DNA from: JANQIO01 sp965601975
GTDB lineage: Bacteria; Pseudomonadota; Gammaproteobacteria; Pseudomonadales; Halieaceae
NCBI GenBank assembly: GCA_965601975.1
Contig: OZ271856.1
Location: forward strand, 1,240,001 to 1,304,000
Direction: 5' to 3'
Length of the DNA: 64,000 nt
Position 1 is the stretch's first letter. The number at the start of each line of letters is the position of its first letter. Under the pieces are notes generated by a model. The model did no database searches. It was not told the origin of the DNA and saw only the letters and a program-made list of their open reading frames with translations. This document shows positions 42,016 to 51,019 of the stretch, piece by piece. A program made the translations under genes and the position numbers.

Positions 42016-43695
42016 CTGGTAGACCCGGTCTGCCGCGCTGACCATGGCGCGATTGTGAGAAATTGCCAGGATGGTGAGGTGGCCCTTCAAACCCTCCATG
42101 GTCTGGCGAACCGCTTCCTCACTGTCCGGATCCAGCGCACTGGTGGCCTCATCGAGGATCAGGAGCCGGGGCTTGTTGACCAGGGCGCGGGCAATGACAA
42201 TGCGCTGGCGCTGGCCGCCCGACAGTTTGCCGCCGCGCTCGCCGACCACGGTATCCAGGCCTTCCGGCATGGCGCTGACAAAGTCCCAGGCGCCGGCCTC
42301 ACGCAGGGCGCGCTTCGCATCCTCCTCTGAAAGCCCCGGGTCCCCGAGGGTGATGTTGTGCAGAATGCTATCGTGCAGCAGGACCGTGTCCTGGGGCACG
42401 TAGCCGATCAGGTCGCGCCAGGCGCGGATATCCAGGTCCTCCAGGGATTCACCGTCCAGGGTGACCCGCCCCTCGTCGGGCCTCAGCAGCCCGATGGTCA
42501 GGTCGATAATGGTGGTCTTGCCGGAGCCGGAGGGACCGATCAGCGTGGTCAGTGAGCCGGCGGGAATCTCCAGCGTGAGCGAGTTGAACACGCCGTGGCG
42601 GTCGTAGCTGAAGGCAACGCCGTCGAAGCGGATACCCCGCTCCAGGTGGGGCGTGGCGCCGCCGTGTAATTGCTCCTCGGCCTGGTTGGCGGCGCTGATA
42701 CTGTCCTTCATCGCCCAGTAGGCGCTCTCGCCCTGGACCAGCTTCTGGTACTGCTTCTGCACCTTGCCGAGGAAGCTGAAGGCGCGTCCCAGGGCGACCA
42801 CCAGCACCATGACCGTGGTCAGCTCCATGCTGTACACCTGCAGCGCCACGTAGATCCCCACACAGATACACAGCGCGAACATCAGCTCCTGGGCGGAGTC
42901 CAATAGCGCGGAAGCCAGCACCTGTCGGCGCAGCGCCTTGTTCAGTCGCTGGGTGTCGTGAGCCAGCACCTTGTCGGCCAGGTGTTCACGGGCCATGGCC
43001 TTCAGCGGCTTCACCGATTGCAGCGTGTCCGTCAGGTTGGCGATTAGCGACGTCATCAGGTTGGTCTGCTTGCGGCCGGCCTTGCGGGTGATACGCACCA
43101 GGAAATGGGACAAGCCGATCACCACGGCGCCTGCGCAGATCGCCACCAGCGACGCCCGCCAGGACAGGGCGAACGCGACGGCCCCATAGATCATCGCCTG
43201 GATGAAAAACGTGATCGCGGTGGCGCCGTGGACAAAGGAGGCCGACGCCCGCTGGGCTTCCGAGGCCAGCGAGTTGGTGAGCTTGCCCACCGGCTGGTGC
43301 AGGAAGTACTCCCACTTGCTGCGCAGGATGGCGCGCAGCATATTCAGCCGCAGGTCGGTGCCGACCTGGGCCGCGGTGTAGCCGACCTGGCGCTGGGCCA
43401 CCAGCAGGAAGAGGCTCTTGAGGGTCACCCCGGCAACGATGATCAGCAGCATGTTGCCGAGGGTGGGCGCGATATTCACGCGCTCCAGGGTGTCCAGCAC
43501 GAACGCCTCGAAGCCGGTCTGGGCCTCGCCCGCCGCCATCATTGCAGCGCTCGCTTCCCCGCCGACCGCGATGTTGAGCAGCGGCAGCAGCGCAGACAGA
43601 CCCACGCCCTCGGCGAAGCCGGACAGCAGCAGGGCCACCAGCATCAGCAGCGTGTGCAGGCGGTAGGCCTGGAAAAAGCTCAGCATCAATCGCAT
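41956..43695 (-). CDS. ABC exporter, MsbA-like (fused membrane and ATPase domains)
   Basis: A 579-residue half-transporter with a six-helix membrane domain (about residues 13-320) and an ATPase domain: Walker A GPSGSGKTT (about 387-395), signature LSGGQRQRIVIARAL (about 493-507) and Walker B LLILDEATSALD. The build matches lipid and lipid-linked sugar flippases such as MsbA. Encoded between an ELM1 protein and lptG/lptF, it is well placed to flip a ceramide-based or LPS-type lipid before handover to LptFG. I cannot say whether it is the organism's only MsbA. Confidence 0.88.
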   Translation of the reverse strand: MRLMLSFFQAYRLHTLLMLVALLLSGFAEGVGLSALLPLLNIAVGGEASAAMMAAGEAQTGFEAFVLDTLERVNIAPTLGNMLLIIVAGVTLKSLFLLVAQRQVGYTAAQVGTDLRLNMLRAILRSKWEYFLHQPVGKLTNSLASEAQRASASFVHGATAITFFIQAMIYGAVAFALSWRASLVAICAGAVVIGLSHFLVRITRKAGRKQTNLMTSLIANLTDTLQSVKPLKAMAREHLADKVLAHDTQRLNKALRRQVLASALLDSAQELMFALCICVGIYVALQVYSMELTTVMVLVVALGRAFSFLGKVQKQYQKLVQGESAYWAMKDSISAANQAEEQLHGGATPHLERGIRFDGVAFSYDRHGVFNSLTLEIPAGSLTTLIGPSGSGKTTIIDLTIGLLRPDEGRVTLDGESLEDLDIRAWRDLIGYVPQDTVLLHDSILHNITLGDPGLSEEDAKRALREAGAWDFVSAMPEGLDTVVGERGGKLSGGQRQRIVIARALVNKPRLLILDEATSALDPDSEEAVRQTMEGLKGHLTILAISHNRAMVSAADRVYQLIDGRARLLDTGVELGLAK

Positions 43696-43778
43696 TGAGT
43701 GGTCACCGTGACCGCGTAAAGCGCCGCATTATGCCGACAGCGCGGGGGCTTCTCAATGAACTACTACCAGCGGCGGGG

Positions 43779-44849
43779 CTACCATCGCATGCGCCTCAGC
43801 AGCGCCAGCGCCACCGCCAGCACCAGCAGGGTGGGCGTCAGCGCCACCAGTGCGACGCTCGCATCGAGCAATTGTCCAAGGGCGAAAATGATCTGTGCGC
43901 CGAGATAGAACAGGATGCCCACCAGGGCACCGATCCCCATGTTGACGCCGAAATTGCTGTTTCGGCGCGAGCCCAGGCTGGCGCTGATGGGGGTGGCCAG
44001 CAGCACCATGGCCCCCACGGTCAATGGCATGGCCAGCTTCTGCCAGAAGGCGCCCTGGTAGAAGACCCAGGGCTGGTTGTTGTCGCGCAGGTACTGGCTG
44101 TAGCGCCAGAGCACTGACAGCGTCATGCTCTCAGGCGTCAGCGTCAGGGTGGGGAGTTCGTCCGCCGCCCACATCCTGTCCACTTCCAGCTCCGGCAGCT
44201 GGCGGGTCTGGAACGTGCCGTCGACCAGTCGCTTTTCCCGTACCGGCTTCAGCAGCCAGCGCCGGCCGGACAGGACCTCGGCCCGGGGAGAGCGCAGTGA
44301 TCGGATCAGTTCCCCGTCTTCATCGAACTCGAAAATCTGGATGGCGCCCGGCACGCCGTCACCGGTCATGCTGCCGAGGTGTACATAGCGCCGGCCGCTG
44401 CGGGACCAGACGCCGCCGTCGGGAATGCGCACGTCGCCGCGGAAGCGCAGGTGGTGTCGCTGCTGCTCGGCCTGCTGGTGCAGCTTCGGTGTCAGGTATT
44501 CGAGACTGGCCCACAGCGTCCCAATGAACAGCAGCGTGGGCAGGGCGATGGCGGACAGCAGTGTGCGGCGCGATACCCCGGCGCAGCTGATGACCGTGAG
44601 CTCGTTGAAACGGTCCAGGTTAGCCAGCGCCATGATGCTGCCCAGCAGCGCGATCACCGGCGCCAGCCCGACCATCTGCTGCGGCAGCGTATAGAGCGTA
44701 TAGCGCGCCACGGCCAGGGCGTCATAGTCGAAGCGTGTGCGCTCCAGCTCGGTGATGAATGCAATCAGGCCGAACACGGAGCCGATCACCAGCAGCACCA
44801 GCAGCCAGCCCCGCACCAGGTTGCCGGCGATATAGCGTTTGAGGATCAC
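43779..44849 (-). CDS. lptG: LPS export permease LptG (YjgQ family)
   Basis: Permease subunit of LptB2FG. The 356-residue protein has about three N-terminal helices (starting VILKRYIAGNLVRG), a periplasmic beta-jellyroll (about 130-260) and three C-terminal helices ending in a basic RRMRW. The open frame runs much further upstream, but GTG 44849 overlaps the lptF stop as GTGA (44846-44849) and gives the usual length and N-terminus. Its location away from pepA is unusual. Confidence 0.93.
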   Translation of the reverse strand: MILKRYIAGNLVRGWLLVLLVIGSVFGLIAFITELERTRFDYDALAVARYTLYTLPQQMVGLAPVIALLGSIMALANLDRFNELTVISCAGVSRRTLLSAIALPTLLFIGTLWASLEYLTPKLHQQAEQQRHHLRFRGDVRIPDGGVWSRSGRRYVHLGSMTGDGVPGAIQIFEFDEDGELIRSLRSPRAEVLSGRRWLLKPVREKRLVDGTFQTRQLPELEVDRMWAADELPTLTLTPESMTLSVLWRYSQYLRDNNQPWVFYQGAFWQKLAMPLTVGAMVLLATPISASLGSRRNSNFGVNMGIGALVGILFYLGAQIIFALGQLLDASVALVALTPTLLVLAVALALLRRMRW

Positions 44850-45973
44850 GCGCGCGCCGCCTGCCGGGCCCGCCGCCGCAGCCTCAGACGCGGCCCATTG
44901 ACCAGCAAAACCAGCAGCACCGCGGTGGCCGCGTGGGCACTCCACATGCCCGGGAAGCGTGGCACGGTTTCCTGCTCGATGGCGTTGCGCATGACTGCGG
45001 TGAGGCTCAGCAGGCCGATGTAGATGGCCAGTGCGATAAAGAAGTTGCGAAAGCGCGATTCCCGCGGCGCCGTGCGCGCCAGCGGCACCGCGCACAGGGC
45101 CAGCAGCAGGGTGGCTATCGGCGTGGTGATACGCCACTGGTATTCAGCGACGTCCTTGGGGTCTTCTGATGCCGCCAGGATGCCCGTGGTCTCCGCCTTG
45201 CGGCGATACTTTTCCTGGGCCTCCTGGTTCGCCAGCGTCACCACCATGCGCTTGAACTCCAGGGTGATATCACGCTTCCTGCGCCGGTCCAGCAGGTAGT
45301 TATAGCCGTTGTGAAACTCGGCGGTCAGGGCCTGACCCGGATTGAGGGTAGGCAGGGCGGCGGATTCGGCAACGATGATCTCCGTGCGCCGCTCCTCCTC
45401 GTGATCCTTCTGGAGGAACACTCCCAGGTGCAGGCCCCGGTCGAGATCGAGATCATTGGCGATGAAGGTGTAGTCGCTGCCTTCCATCACCACGAACTCA
45501 CCCGAGGCCATTCGCTTGAGGTCGAACTGGGCGGCCGCCTCGGCTTCCAGCCGGTAGCTCTCCCGGTAGGCCCAGGGGCGGCCGATGATGGAAATAATGC
45601 CCGTGACTATCGCCACCACCACGGCCAGCTTGAACACTGCTTCCAGGATTCGCACCCGGCTGATGCCCGCCGCGTACAGGGCGTTCATCTCTGCATCCCG
45701 GTAGAGACGTCCGACGGAGGCCAGCACCGAAAAGAACAGGGCGGAGGGGAGCAGCACTTCGAGGGTGACCAGCGTGTTCAGGCCGACCAACTTGAACGCG
45801 GTCAGCATGTCGAGCTTGCCCTGGGCCGCAAGGTTCAGCTGCAGCGCGGCGGAATATCCGATGAACACCAGTACCAGCAGACCCAGGCCGGTGACGAAGG
45901 GCCTGAGTATTTCGAAACTGATGTAGCGATCGATGATCACGCGGGGGTTCTGCCCTGGAGCCGTTGCGCGCAT
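44846..45973 (-). CDS. lptF: LPS export permease LptF (YjgP family)
   Basis: Permease partner of LptG, 375 residues from ATG 45973. Family signs: IIDRYISFEILRPF at the first helix, SVLASVGRLYRDAEMNALYAAGISRVRIL, a periplasmic jellyroll (about 140-255) and C-terminal helices with SRFRNFFIALAIYIGLL. GTG 45940, just before IIDRY, is an alternative start that fits homologues well. With the lptB product it should extract LPS or a similar amphiphile. The gene pair diverges from a sulfotransferase gene. Confidence 0.93.
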   Translation of the reverse strand: MRATAPGQNPRVIIDRYISFEILRPFVTGLGLLVLVFIGYSAALQLNLAAQGKLDMLTAFKLVGLNTLVTLEVLLPSALFFSVLASVGRLYRDAEMNALYAAGISRVRILEAVFKLAVVVAIVTGIISIIGRPWAYRESYRLEAEAAAQFDLKRMASGEFVVMEGSDYTFIANDLDLDRGLHLGVFLQKDHEEERRTEIIVAESAALPTLNPGQALTAEFHNGYNYLLDRRRKRDITLEFKRMVVTLANQEAQEKYRRKAETTGILAASEDPKDVAEYQWRITTPIATLLLALCAVPLARTAPRESRFRNFFIALAIYIGLLSLTAVMRNAIEQETVPRFPGMWSAHAATAVLLVLLVNGPRLRLRRRARQAARA

Positions 45974-46107
45974 TGTAACCCAGGGGAAAGTCCCGGGGTT
46001 CTGGCCATTTCAGCGCGCTTGGCGCATAATTGCGCGCTTTTCGAAACAGGCCGCCGGCAACCCTGCCCGACCCGCGGAGCCGTTTCTGTGACCACGAGAC
46101 CGGTACA

Positions 46108-47043
46108 ATGTTCAACCTGAGTGACGGCGTGAAAAAGGCGCTGATTCTCATTCCCACGCAGCCCCTGCCCGCGGGAACGCGGGTCGCGTTGCGACGCAAG
46201 TACCTGGCCGAGCTGGAACTGGCCAAGGCCCACAATGCGCAGTTCCTGATCATTGGCCACCCCAAGAGCGGGAATACCTGGCTCAAAGTGATGATCTCCC
46301 GCCTGTACCAGCTTCGCTACGACCTGCCCGAGTCAAAGCTGATCAATACCGACGAGTTTGCCCGCAAGATTCCCGACATCCCCCGGCTGGCCGCGACCAA
46401 CGGCGCGTACAGCTATGAGGGGGAAGTGGGCAAGCTGCTCACCGCCGGCGCTCCCGACAACCCGCTCCGGCACAAGCCGGTCATGTTCCTGGCCCGGCAC
46501 CCCATCGATATCGCCGTGTCCTGGTACCACCAGTTCACCAAGCGCCAGTCCCGGGCGAAGCAGGAGCTGATCAACCACTCCATTGATCATCCCATCGATC
46601 GTCGCACGGTGCAGATGTGGGACTTTGTGCGCCACTCGGACATCGGTCTCGAGTTCCTGATCAATTACCAGAACACCTGGGCGAAGAACATCGCAGCCCT
46701 GCCCAATGGCCTGCTGGTCAAATACGAAGAGCTGCGCGCCGAGCCGGTGCCGACACTGCACAAGATCGTCCAGCACATGGGCGCGGACTTTTCCGAAGAG
46801 GAAGTGCGCGAAGCGGTGGAGTGGGGGTCTTTCGACAACCTGCAGAAGCTGGAAACTGCCGGTACTTTCAGCCAGGGCGGTATGAAGCTGGTCAACAAGG
46901 ACGACCCCAGCACCTACAAGGTGCGCCGCGGCAAGGTCGGCGGCTACCGGGACGACTTCGAGCCCGAGCAGGTCGCCGAGCTGGAAGCCCTGGTGCGCGA
47001 CAACATCCTGCCGGAACTGGGTTACTGCCGCGAGGACACATGA
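46108..47043 (+). CDS. sulfotransferase domain protein, copy 1 (divergent member)
   Basis: A 311-residue PAPS-dependent sulfotransferase. The 5'-phosphosulfate loop is IIGHPKSGNTWLKVM (residues 48-62) and the 3'-phosphate segment FLARHPIDIAVSWYHQF contains the Arg...Ser pair. It keeps the C-terminal KVRRGKVGGYRDDF motif shared by the other three copies, but lacks their FFTH-D/N-NYL segment. Its stop overlaps the start of the second ELM1 gene (ATGA), so transfer of sulfate and the ELM1 reaction probably work together. A weak -10 (CATAAT, 46025-46030) lies upstream. Confidence 0.85.
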   Translation: MFNLSDGVKKALILIPTQPLPAGTRVALRRKYLAELELAKAHNAQFLIIGHPKSGNTWLKVMISRLYQLRYDLPESKLINTDEFARKIPDIPRLAATNGAYSYEGEVGKLLTAGAPDNPLRHKPVMFLARHPIDIAVSWYHQFTKRQSRAKQELINHSIDHPIDRRTVQMWDFVRHSDIGLEFLINYQNTWAKNIAALPNGLLVKYEELRAEPVPTLHKIVQHMGADFSEEEVREAVEWGSFDNLQKLETAGTFSQGGMKLVNKDDPSTYKVRRGKVGGYRDDFEPEQVAELEALVRDNILPELGYCREDT

Positions 47044-48146
47044 CGCCACGCACCTGGGTCATTCTCAGCGACAAGCGCGGTGACAACGGCCAGGTCGATA
47101 CCATCGTCGAGGCCCTGGGCTGGCCGGTAGAACACAAGTACGTGCACATGAAGCCCGAGTGGGTGCTGGGCAAGCCCCGCTACCGGCCCTCCCTCGACCA
47201 CCTGGACCTGGCGCAATCCGATGCCCTCGAGGCGCCCTGGCCGGACCTGATCATCACCGTGGGACGGCGTCCTTCCATGGTCGCGCTGTGGGTGCGCAAG
47301 CAGTCCGGCAACCGCACGAAGATCGTGCTGGTGGGCAAGCCCTCGGGAATGATGCTCGACTTCTCACTGGTGGTAGCCAGTGCCGAGAACCAGATGCCGC
47401 CGCTGCACAACTTCCAGGCCACTACCCTGCCGCTGATGCGGATCGCACCGGAAGACGTCGCCAGCGAGGCCGAGGCCTGGCAGGAGCGGTTTGCGGAATA
47501 CCCCAGGCCGCTCATCGCCATGCTGGTGGGCGGAGAAACCAATCCCTTCATCATGAACCGCAAGGTGGCGAAGGACCTGGTCGCCACCGCCCGCTGGGTG
47601 GTCGAGGAGCTTGGCGGCACTCCCTACCTGACGACCAGCCGCCGCACCACGCCGGAAGTCCTTGAAGTGTTGCGCGAAGAACTTCCGAAAGAGGCGGTGT
47701 ATTTCGAGTGGAAAGCCGATGCAGAGGATAACCCCTATCGGGCGCTGCTGGGCTCGGCCGATGGCTTCATTGTCACCGGCGACAGCGTCTCGATGATGGT
47801 GGAGGTGATCTACCTGCACAAACCGCTGGCTATCTTCCCGCTGCCCGGCGGCTGGCTGGGCAAGGTCGACCAGCTGCGGCGCTCCCTGGCGCACTGGCTG
47901 TTCAACCCGAAACTGGACAGCGCTTTCGACCGCTGGCGCCACATGGTGGCCCGGGGCGTGTACTACATCGACTACTTCAAGATTCTCAGTGCGACCCGCG
48001 ATTTCCGCGCGTTCCACCGGCTGCTGGTAGAAAACGGCTATGCGGTGTGGGCGGGGCAGGCGTTTCGCCAGGAAGAGGCGTTACTGCCGGACGATGTGGG
48101 AGTTGTGGTGAAGCGGATTGAGGCGCTGTTTCCCGAGGCGCGCTAG
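47040..48146 (+). CDS. ELM1/DUF1022 family protein, copy 2 (GT-B-like)
   Basis: A 368-residue ELM1-family protein: SDKRGDNGQVDTIVEALGWP at the N-terminus, APWPDLIITVGRRPSMVALWVRKQSG, MLVGGETNPFIMN and DGFIVTGDSVSMMVEVIYLHKPLAIFPL. A C-terminal region of about 80 residues includes a possible membrane-proximal helix. ATG 47040 overlaps the upstream sulfotransferase stop by 4 bp. It is clearly paralogous to the proteins at 40915-42015 and 53712-54788. Confidence 0.8.
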   Translation: MTPRTWVILSDKRGDNGQVDTIVEALGWPVEHKYVHMKPEWVLGKPRYRPSLDHLDLAQSDALEAPWPDLIITVGRRPSMVALWVRKQSGNRTKIVLVGKPSGMMLDFSLVVASAENQMPPLHNFQATTLPLMRIAPEDVASEAEAWQERFAEYPRPLIAMLVGGETNPFIMNRKVAKDLVATARWVVEELGGTPYLTTSRRTTPEVLEVLREELPKEAVYFEWKADAEDNPYRALLGSADGFIVTGDSVSMMVEVIYLHKPLAIFPLPGGWLGKVDQLRRSLAHWLFNPKLDSAFDRWRHMVARGVYYIDYFKILSATRDFRAFHRLLVENGYAVWAGQAFRQEEALLPDDVGVVVKRIEALFPEAR

Positions 48147-48769
48147 CGCATCCCGAGGACATTCTTCATAAAGTGGGTGCCGAAGCGGCTGATCCGCTGC
48201 GCGGCCACCGCCAGCGGGCTCTGGTCGAGGTAGTTCAGCTGCACCATGCGGCGTTCGCCGACGAAGCGGGTGTGGCCGTGCCAGGAATGGTCGGTGCGGC
48301 GGAATGCCAGCAGGGTGCCGCCGAGGGGCTTCACCTGTGCGGCGTAGTCTTCGATATCGTCCTTTGAGCGCAGCATGCGCAGCTGGCCGTCCTCGTGCTC
48401 CCAACCCTCGTTGAAATACACCAGCACAGTGATGACCTTGCTCTTGTGATCCGTGTGAATGTTGCCGTCGGTGCGCTCACAGAACTTGCGAACGGTTACC
48501 GTGGTCGGCAGGCTGGCAAGGTCCATATCGAAACGCTCACCCATGACCTCGGCAAAGTCCTGCCCCTGGATCTCCTCCATCAGCTGGCCGAAGGCGGGAC
48601 CGAACTGAAGGTTGTCCAGGGCGTGATTCGCGGCGGTATCGATCGCCGGGTAGTCCGCGCGCACGCGTGCCAGGGCCTCCTGGTCCAGGAAATCGGGAAC
48701 GACCATGAAGTCGAAAGGCTCGCGCTGCATTGCCGCGCTGCGCACGGCGTCGAGGTTCATCAGTGACAT
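48143..48769 (-). CDS. 2OG-Fe(II) oxygenase family protein, copy A
   Basis: A 208-residue double-stranded beta-helix dioxygenase. Iron ligands are His105-x-Asp107 (GNIHTDHKSK) and a distal histidine in DHSWHGHTRF (His164 or His166), with Arg173/174 to bind 2-oxoglutarate. The bulky YFNEGWEHEDGQLRML segment is typical of the prolyl-hydroxylase-like group. ATG 48769 is chosen over the longer frame from 48883. It converges with ELM1 copy 2 (4-bp overlap). Hydroxylation of the island's lipid or sugar is a guess. Confidence 0.78.
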   Translation of the reverse strand: MSLMNLDAVRSAAMQREPFDFMVVPDFLDQEALARVRADYPAIDTAANHALDNLQFGPAFGQLMEEIQGQDFAEVMGERFDMDLASLPTTVTVRKFCERTDGNIHTDHKSKVITVLVYFNEGWEHEDGQLRMLRSKDDIEDYAAQVKPLGGTLLAFRRTDHSWHGHTRFVGERRMVQLNYLDQSPLAVAAQRISRFGTHFMKNVLGMR

Positions 48770-48885
48770 GCGCGAATTGTACGGTCGGGCGCAATTTCCC
48801 GGCAAGCGGTCGGCCCGGTAATAGTGCGGCAAATCAAGAATTCCGGTATCATGCGCCGCCTTCTGAATCGGAGACCCCCGCACCC

Positions 48886-49812
48886 ATGGCCGACAAGGCT
48901 CGCGCCGCCGCGCGCATCCTGATTATGCTGCTGTGTTCCTGGCTGCCTGCGCCTCGCCGCAAGCGCCTCGAGCGCTGGCTGCGCGGCCGCGAGGAGTACA
49001 AGAAGCTCGAGCGCGCCGACTGGGTGCTGATGAGCTGGGGGAAATCCGGCAGGACCTGGCTACGTGTGATGCTGTCTCGTGCCTACCAGCTCCGCGGTGG
49101 CCTCCCCTCGAATGAGCTGCTGGATTTCGACAATTTCCGCAGCCAGGACCCTGCGCTGCCGGCGGTGTTCTTCACCCACAACAACTACCTGCGCGACTAC
49201 ACCGGCAACTGGGACTCCAAGGTGCACTTTGCCGGCAAACGCATCGTGCTGCTGGTACGCGACCCCCGGGATGTGGCGGTCTCCCAGTTCTTCCAGTGGA
49301 AGTTCCGGATGCGTCCAAACAAGAAGTTCATCAACGACTATCCGCCCCACGGCGCGGACATCGATACCTGGGATTTCGTGCAGGACGCGGATGCAGGTGT
49401 GCCGCGCATCGTCGACTACTTCAACGGCTGGGCTCGCGCCATGCGCGACGAGGTGAAGGATGTCCTGGTTATCCGCTACGAGGACATGCGCACGGATCCC
49501 GGCGCCGTTATTGCGGAAATCTTCCGTTTTACCGGCATGGATATCAGTGAACAGCAGGTGCGCGAGGCGGTGGAGTTCGCCGCCTACGAAAACATGAAGA
49601 AGATGGAGCAGGAGCGCCACTTCAAGGGCTCGGGTGCGCGGGTGAAGCCGGGCGATGAGAACAATCCGCAGTCCTTCAAGGTACGCAAGGCCAAGGTCGG
49701 CGGCTACCGCGACTACTTCACCGACGAGCAGTGCGAAGCGCTGGACGCCATGGTCGCAGAGCTGGATCCCATGTTCGGCTACGGGACGAAGCCGGAGCAG
49801 CTGAGCGCATGA
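48886..49812 (+). CDS. sulfotransferase domain protein, copy 2
   Basis: A 308-residue PAPS-dependent sulfotransferase. The 5'-phosphosulfate loop is SWGKSGRTWL (50-59), the likely catalytic histidine is His98 in FFTHNNYL, and the 3'-phosphate segment is LLVRDPRDVAVSQFFQWKFR with Arg125 and Ser133. A YEDMRTDP motif and a C-terminal KVRKAKVGGYRDYF follow. The N-terminus (about 8-20) is hydrophobic and may associate with the membrane. It is coupled by ATGA to copy 3. Substrate is unknown; a glycolipid is favoured by context. Confidence 0.88.
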   Translation: MADKARAAARILIMLLCSWLPAPRRKRLERWLRGREEYKKLERADWVLMSWGKSGRTWLRVMLSRAYQLRGGLPSNELLDFDNFRSQDPALPAVFFTHNNYLRDYTGNWDSKVHFAGKRIVLLVRDPRDVAVSQFFQWKFRMRPNKKFINDYPPHGADIDTWDFVQDADAGVPRIVDYFNGWARAMRDEVKDVLVIRYEDMRTDPGAVIAEIFRFTGMDISEQQVREAVEFAAYENMKKMEQERHFKGSGARVKPGDENNPQSFKVRKAKVGGYRDYFTDEQCEALDAMVAELDPMFGYGTKPEQLSA

Positions 49813-50747
49813 AGCTGGCGGTACAGAATATGCGGCAGGCCCTGCAGACAGCCAACAAAAAGCTGTCCCGGCGTTGGCTGCACTGGCGCATGCGCGGGCA
49901 GCCGGAAGCGGAGATACTCAAGGCCGAACGCAAGCTGCGCGGCGTCGAACAGTTCGACAAGCTGCAGAAGGCCGATGTCGTGGTGGTGTCCTTCGGCAAG
50001 AGCGGCCGGACCTGGCTGCGGGTCATGGTGTCCCACCTGTTCCGGGTGATGTACGGATTGCCCGAGAACGCGATCCTGGGTTTCGACAATTTCCACAACC
50101 TGAATCCCGCGGTGCCCAAGGTCTTTTTCACCCACGACAACTACATCAAGGATTTCACCGGGGATTTCGAGACCAAGCAGCCCTTCTACAACAAGCGCGT
50201 GGTGTTGCTGGCGCGCGACCCGCGCGACGTCGCAGTCTCACAGTTCTTCCAGTGGAAGTTCCGCATCAAGCCCACCAAGGTGGCCATCAACAACTACCCG
50301 CCGCGGGGCACGGATATCAGCCTGTTCGACTTCGTGACCGGCGACAACGGCGGCAGCATGAACGCCGTCTGTGACTACCTGAACCTGTGGGCGAAGGAAG
50401 TGAGCAAGGTCGAGAATTTCCACCTGCTGCGCTACGAGGACCTGCGGACGCAGCCCCATGAAGAGCTGCGCAAGATGCTGGAGTTCATGGGTGTGGCGGC
50501 GACCGAAGAACACGTCAATGCCGCGGTCGAATACTCATCCTACGAAAACATGAAGAAGATGGAGAGCAAGCAGCAGTTCCGGCTGGCGGGTGGGCGCATG
50601 ATGCCCAGGGACAAGGACAACCCGAACAGTTACAAGGTGCGCCGCGCCAAGGTCGGCGGCTACCGCGACTACTTCACCGATGAGGAGGTCGCCGCCATCG
50701 ACCAACAGCTGGCCGACACCCTCGACCCGATGTTCAATTACCGCTGA
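49809..50747 (+). CDS. sulfotransferase domain protein, copy 3
   Basis: A 312-residue protein clearly derived from the same ancestor as copy 2: P-loop SFGKSGRTWL (61-70), His109 in FFTHDNYI, ARDPRDVAVSQFFQWKFR (136-153) and C-terminal KVRRAKVGGYRDYF. It lacks copy 2's hydrophobic N-terminus and starts with a basic segment. ATG 49809 overlaps the stop of copy 2 (49809-49812), a tandem duplication inside one operon. Confidence 0.88.
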   Translation: MKLAVQNMRQALQTANKKLSRRWLHWRMRGQPEAEILKAERKLRGVEQFDKLQKADVVVVSFGKSGRTWLRVMVSHLFRVMYGLPENAILGFDNFHNLNPAVPKVFFTHDNYIKDFTGDFETKQPFYNKRVVLLARDPRDVAVSQFFQWKFRIKPTKVAINNYPPRGTDISLFDFVTGDNGGSMNAVCDYLNLWAKEVSKVENFHLLRYEDLRTQPHEELRKMLEFMGVAATEEHVNAAVEYSSYENMKKMESKQQFRLAGGRMMPRDKDNPNSYKVRRAKVGGYRDYFTDEEVAAIDQQLADTLDPMFNYR

Positions 50748-50751
50748 GCTC

Positions 50752-51018
50752 TCAGCCCCGCAGGGTGACGGTGTTCAGGATGCCGGAGCTGCTGAATCTC
50801 AGCTCAAAGCTTTGGCCGCCGATTCGGTAAAACCAGGTATAGGCGCGCCGTTCCCGCGGTTCCCCGCATTTCTTCAGCACTTCATATTGAGTGGGGCCGT
50901 GGCGGCCGCCGCCCTGGATCAGGTGCATGCCACAGCGCATGGCGGCTGCCTCTGCCGGGGGCGTCCAGAGCAGCATGGTGCCGATCAGGGCAGCGGAGCA
51001 AGTGAGTGGAGTCTTCAT
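50752..51018 (-). CDS. secreted DUF2845-like protein
   Basis: An 88-residue protein with a signal peptide (hydrophobic about 6-18, cleavage near AEA-AA) and the DUF2845 pattern: an N-terminal MRCG, then EVLKKCGEP followed by WFYRIGG and a closing LRFSSSGILNTVTLRG. The two cysteines could form a disulfide. It lies 1 bp behind the secreted protein at 51020-51553, so the two are probably co-expressed. Function unknown. Confidence 0.68.
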   Translation of the reverse strand: MKTPLTCSAALIGTMLLWTPPAEAAAMRCGMHLIQGGGRHGPTQYEVLKKCGEPRERRAYTWFYRIGGQSFELRFSSSGILNTVTLRG

Positions 51019-51019
51019 G

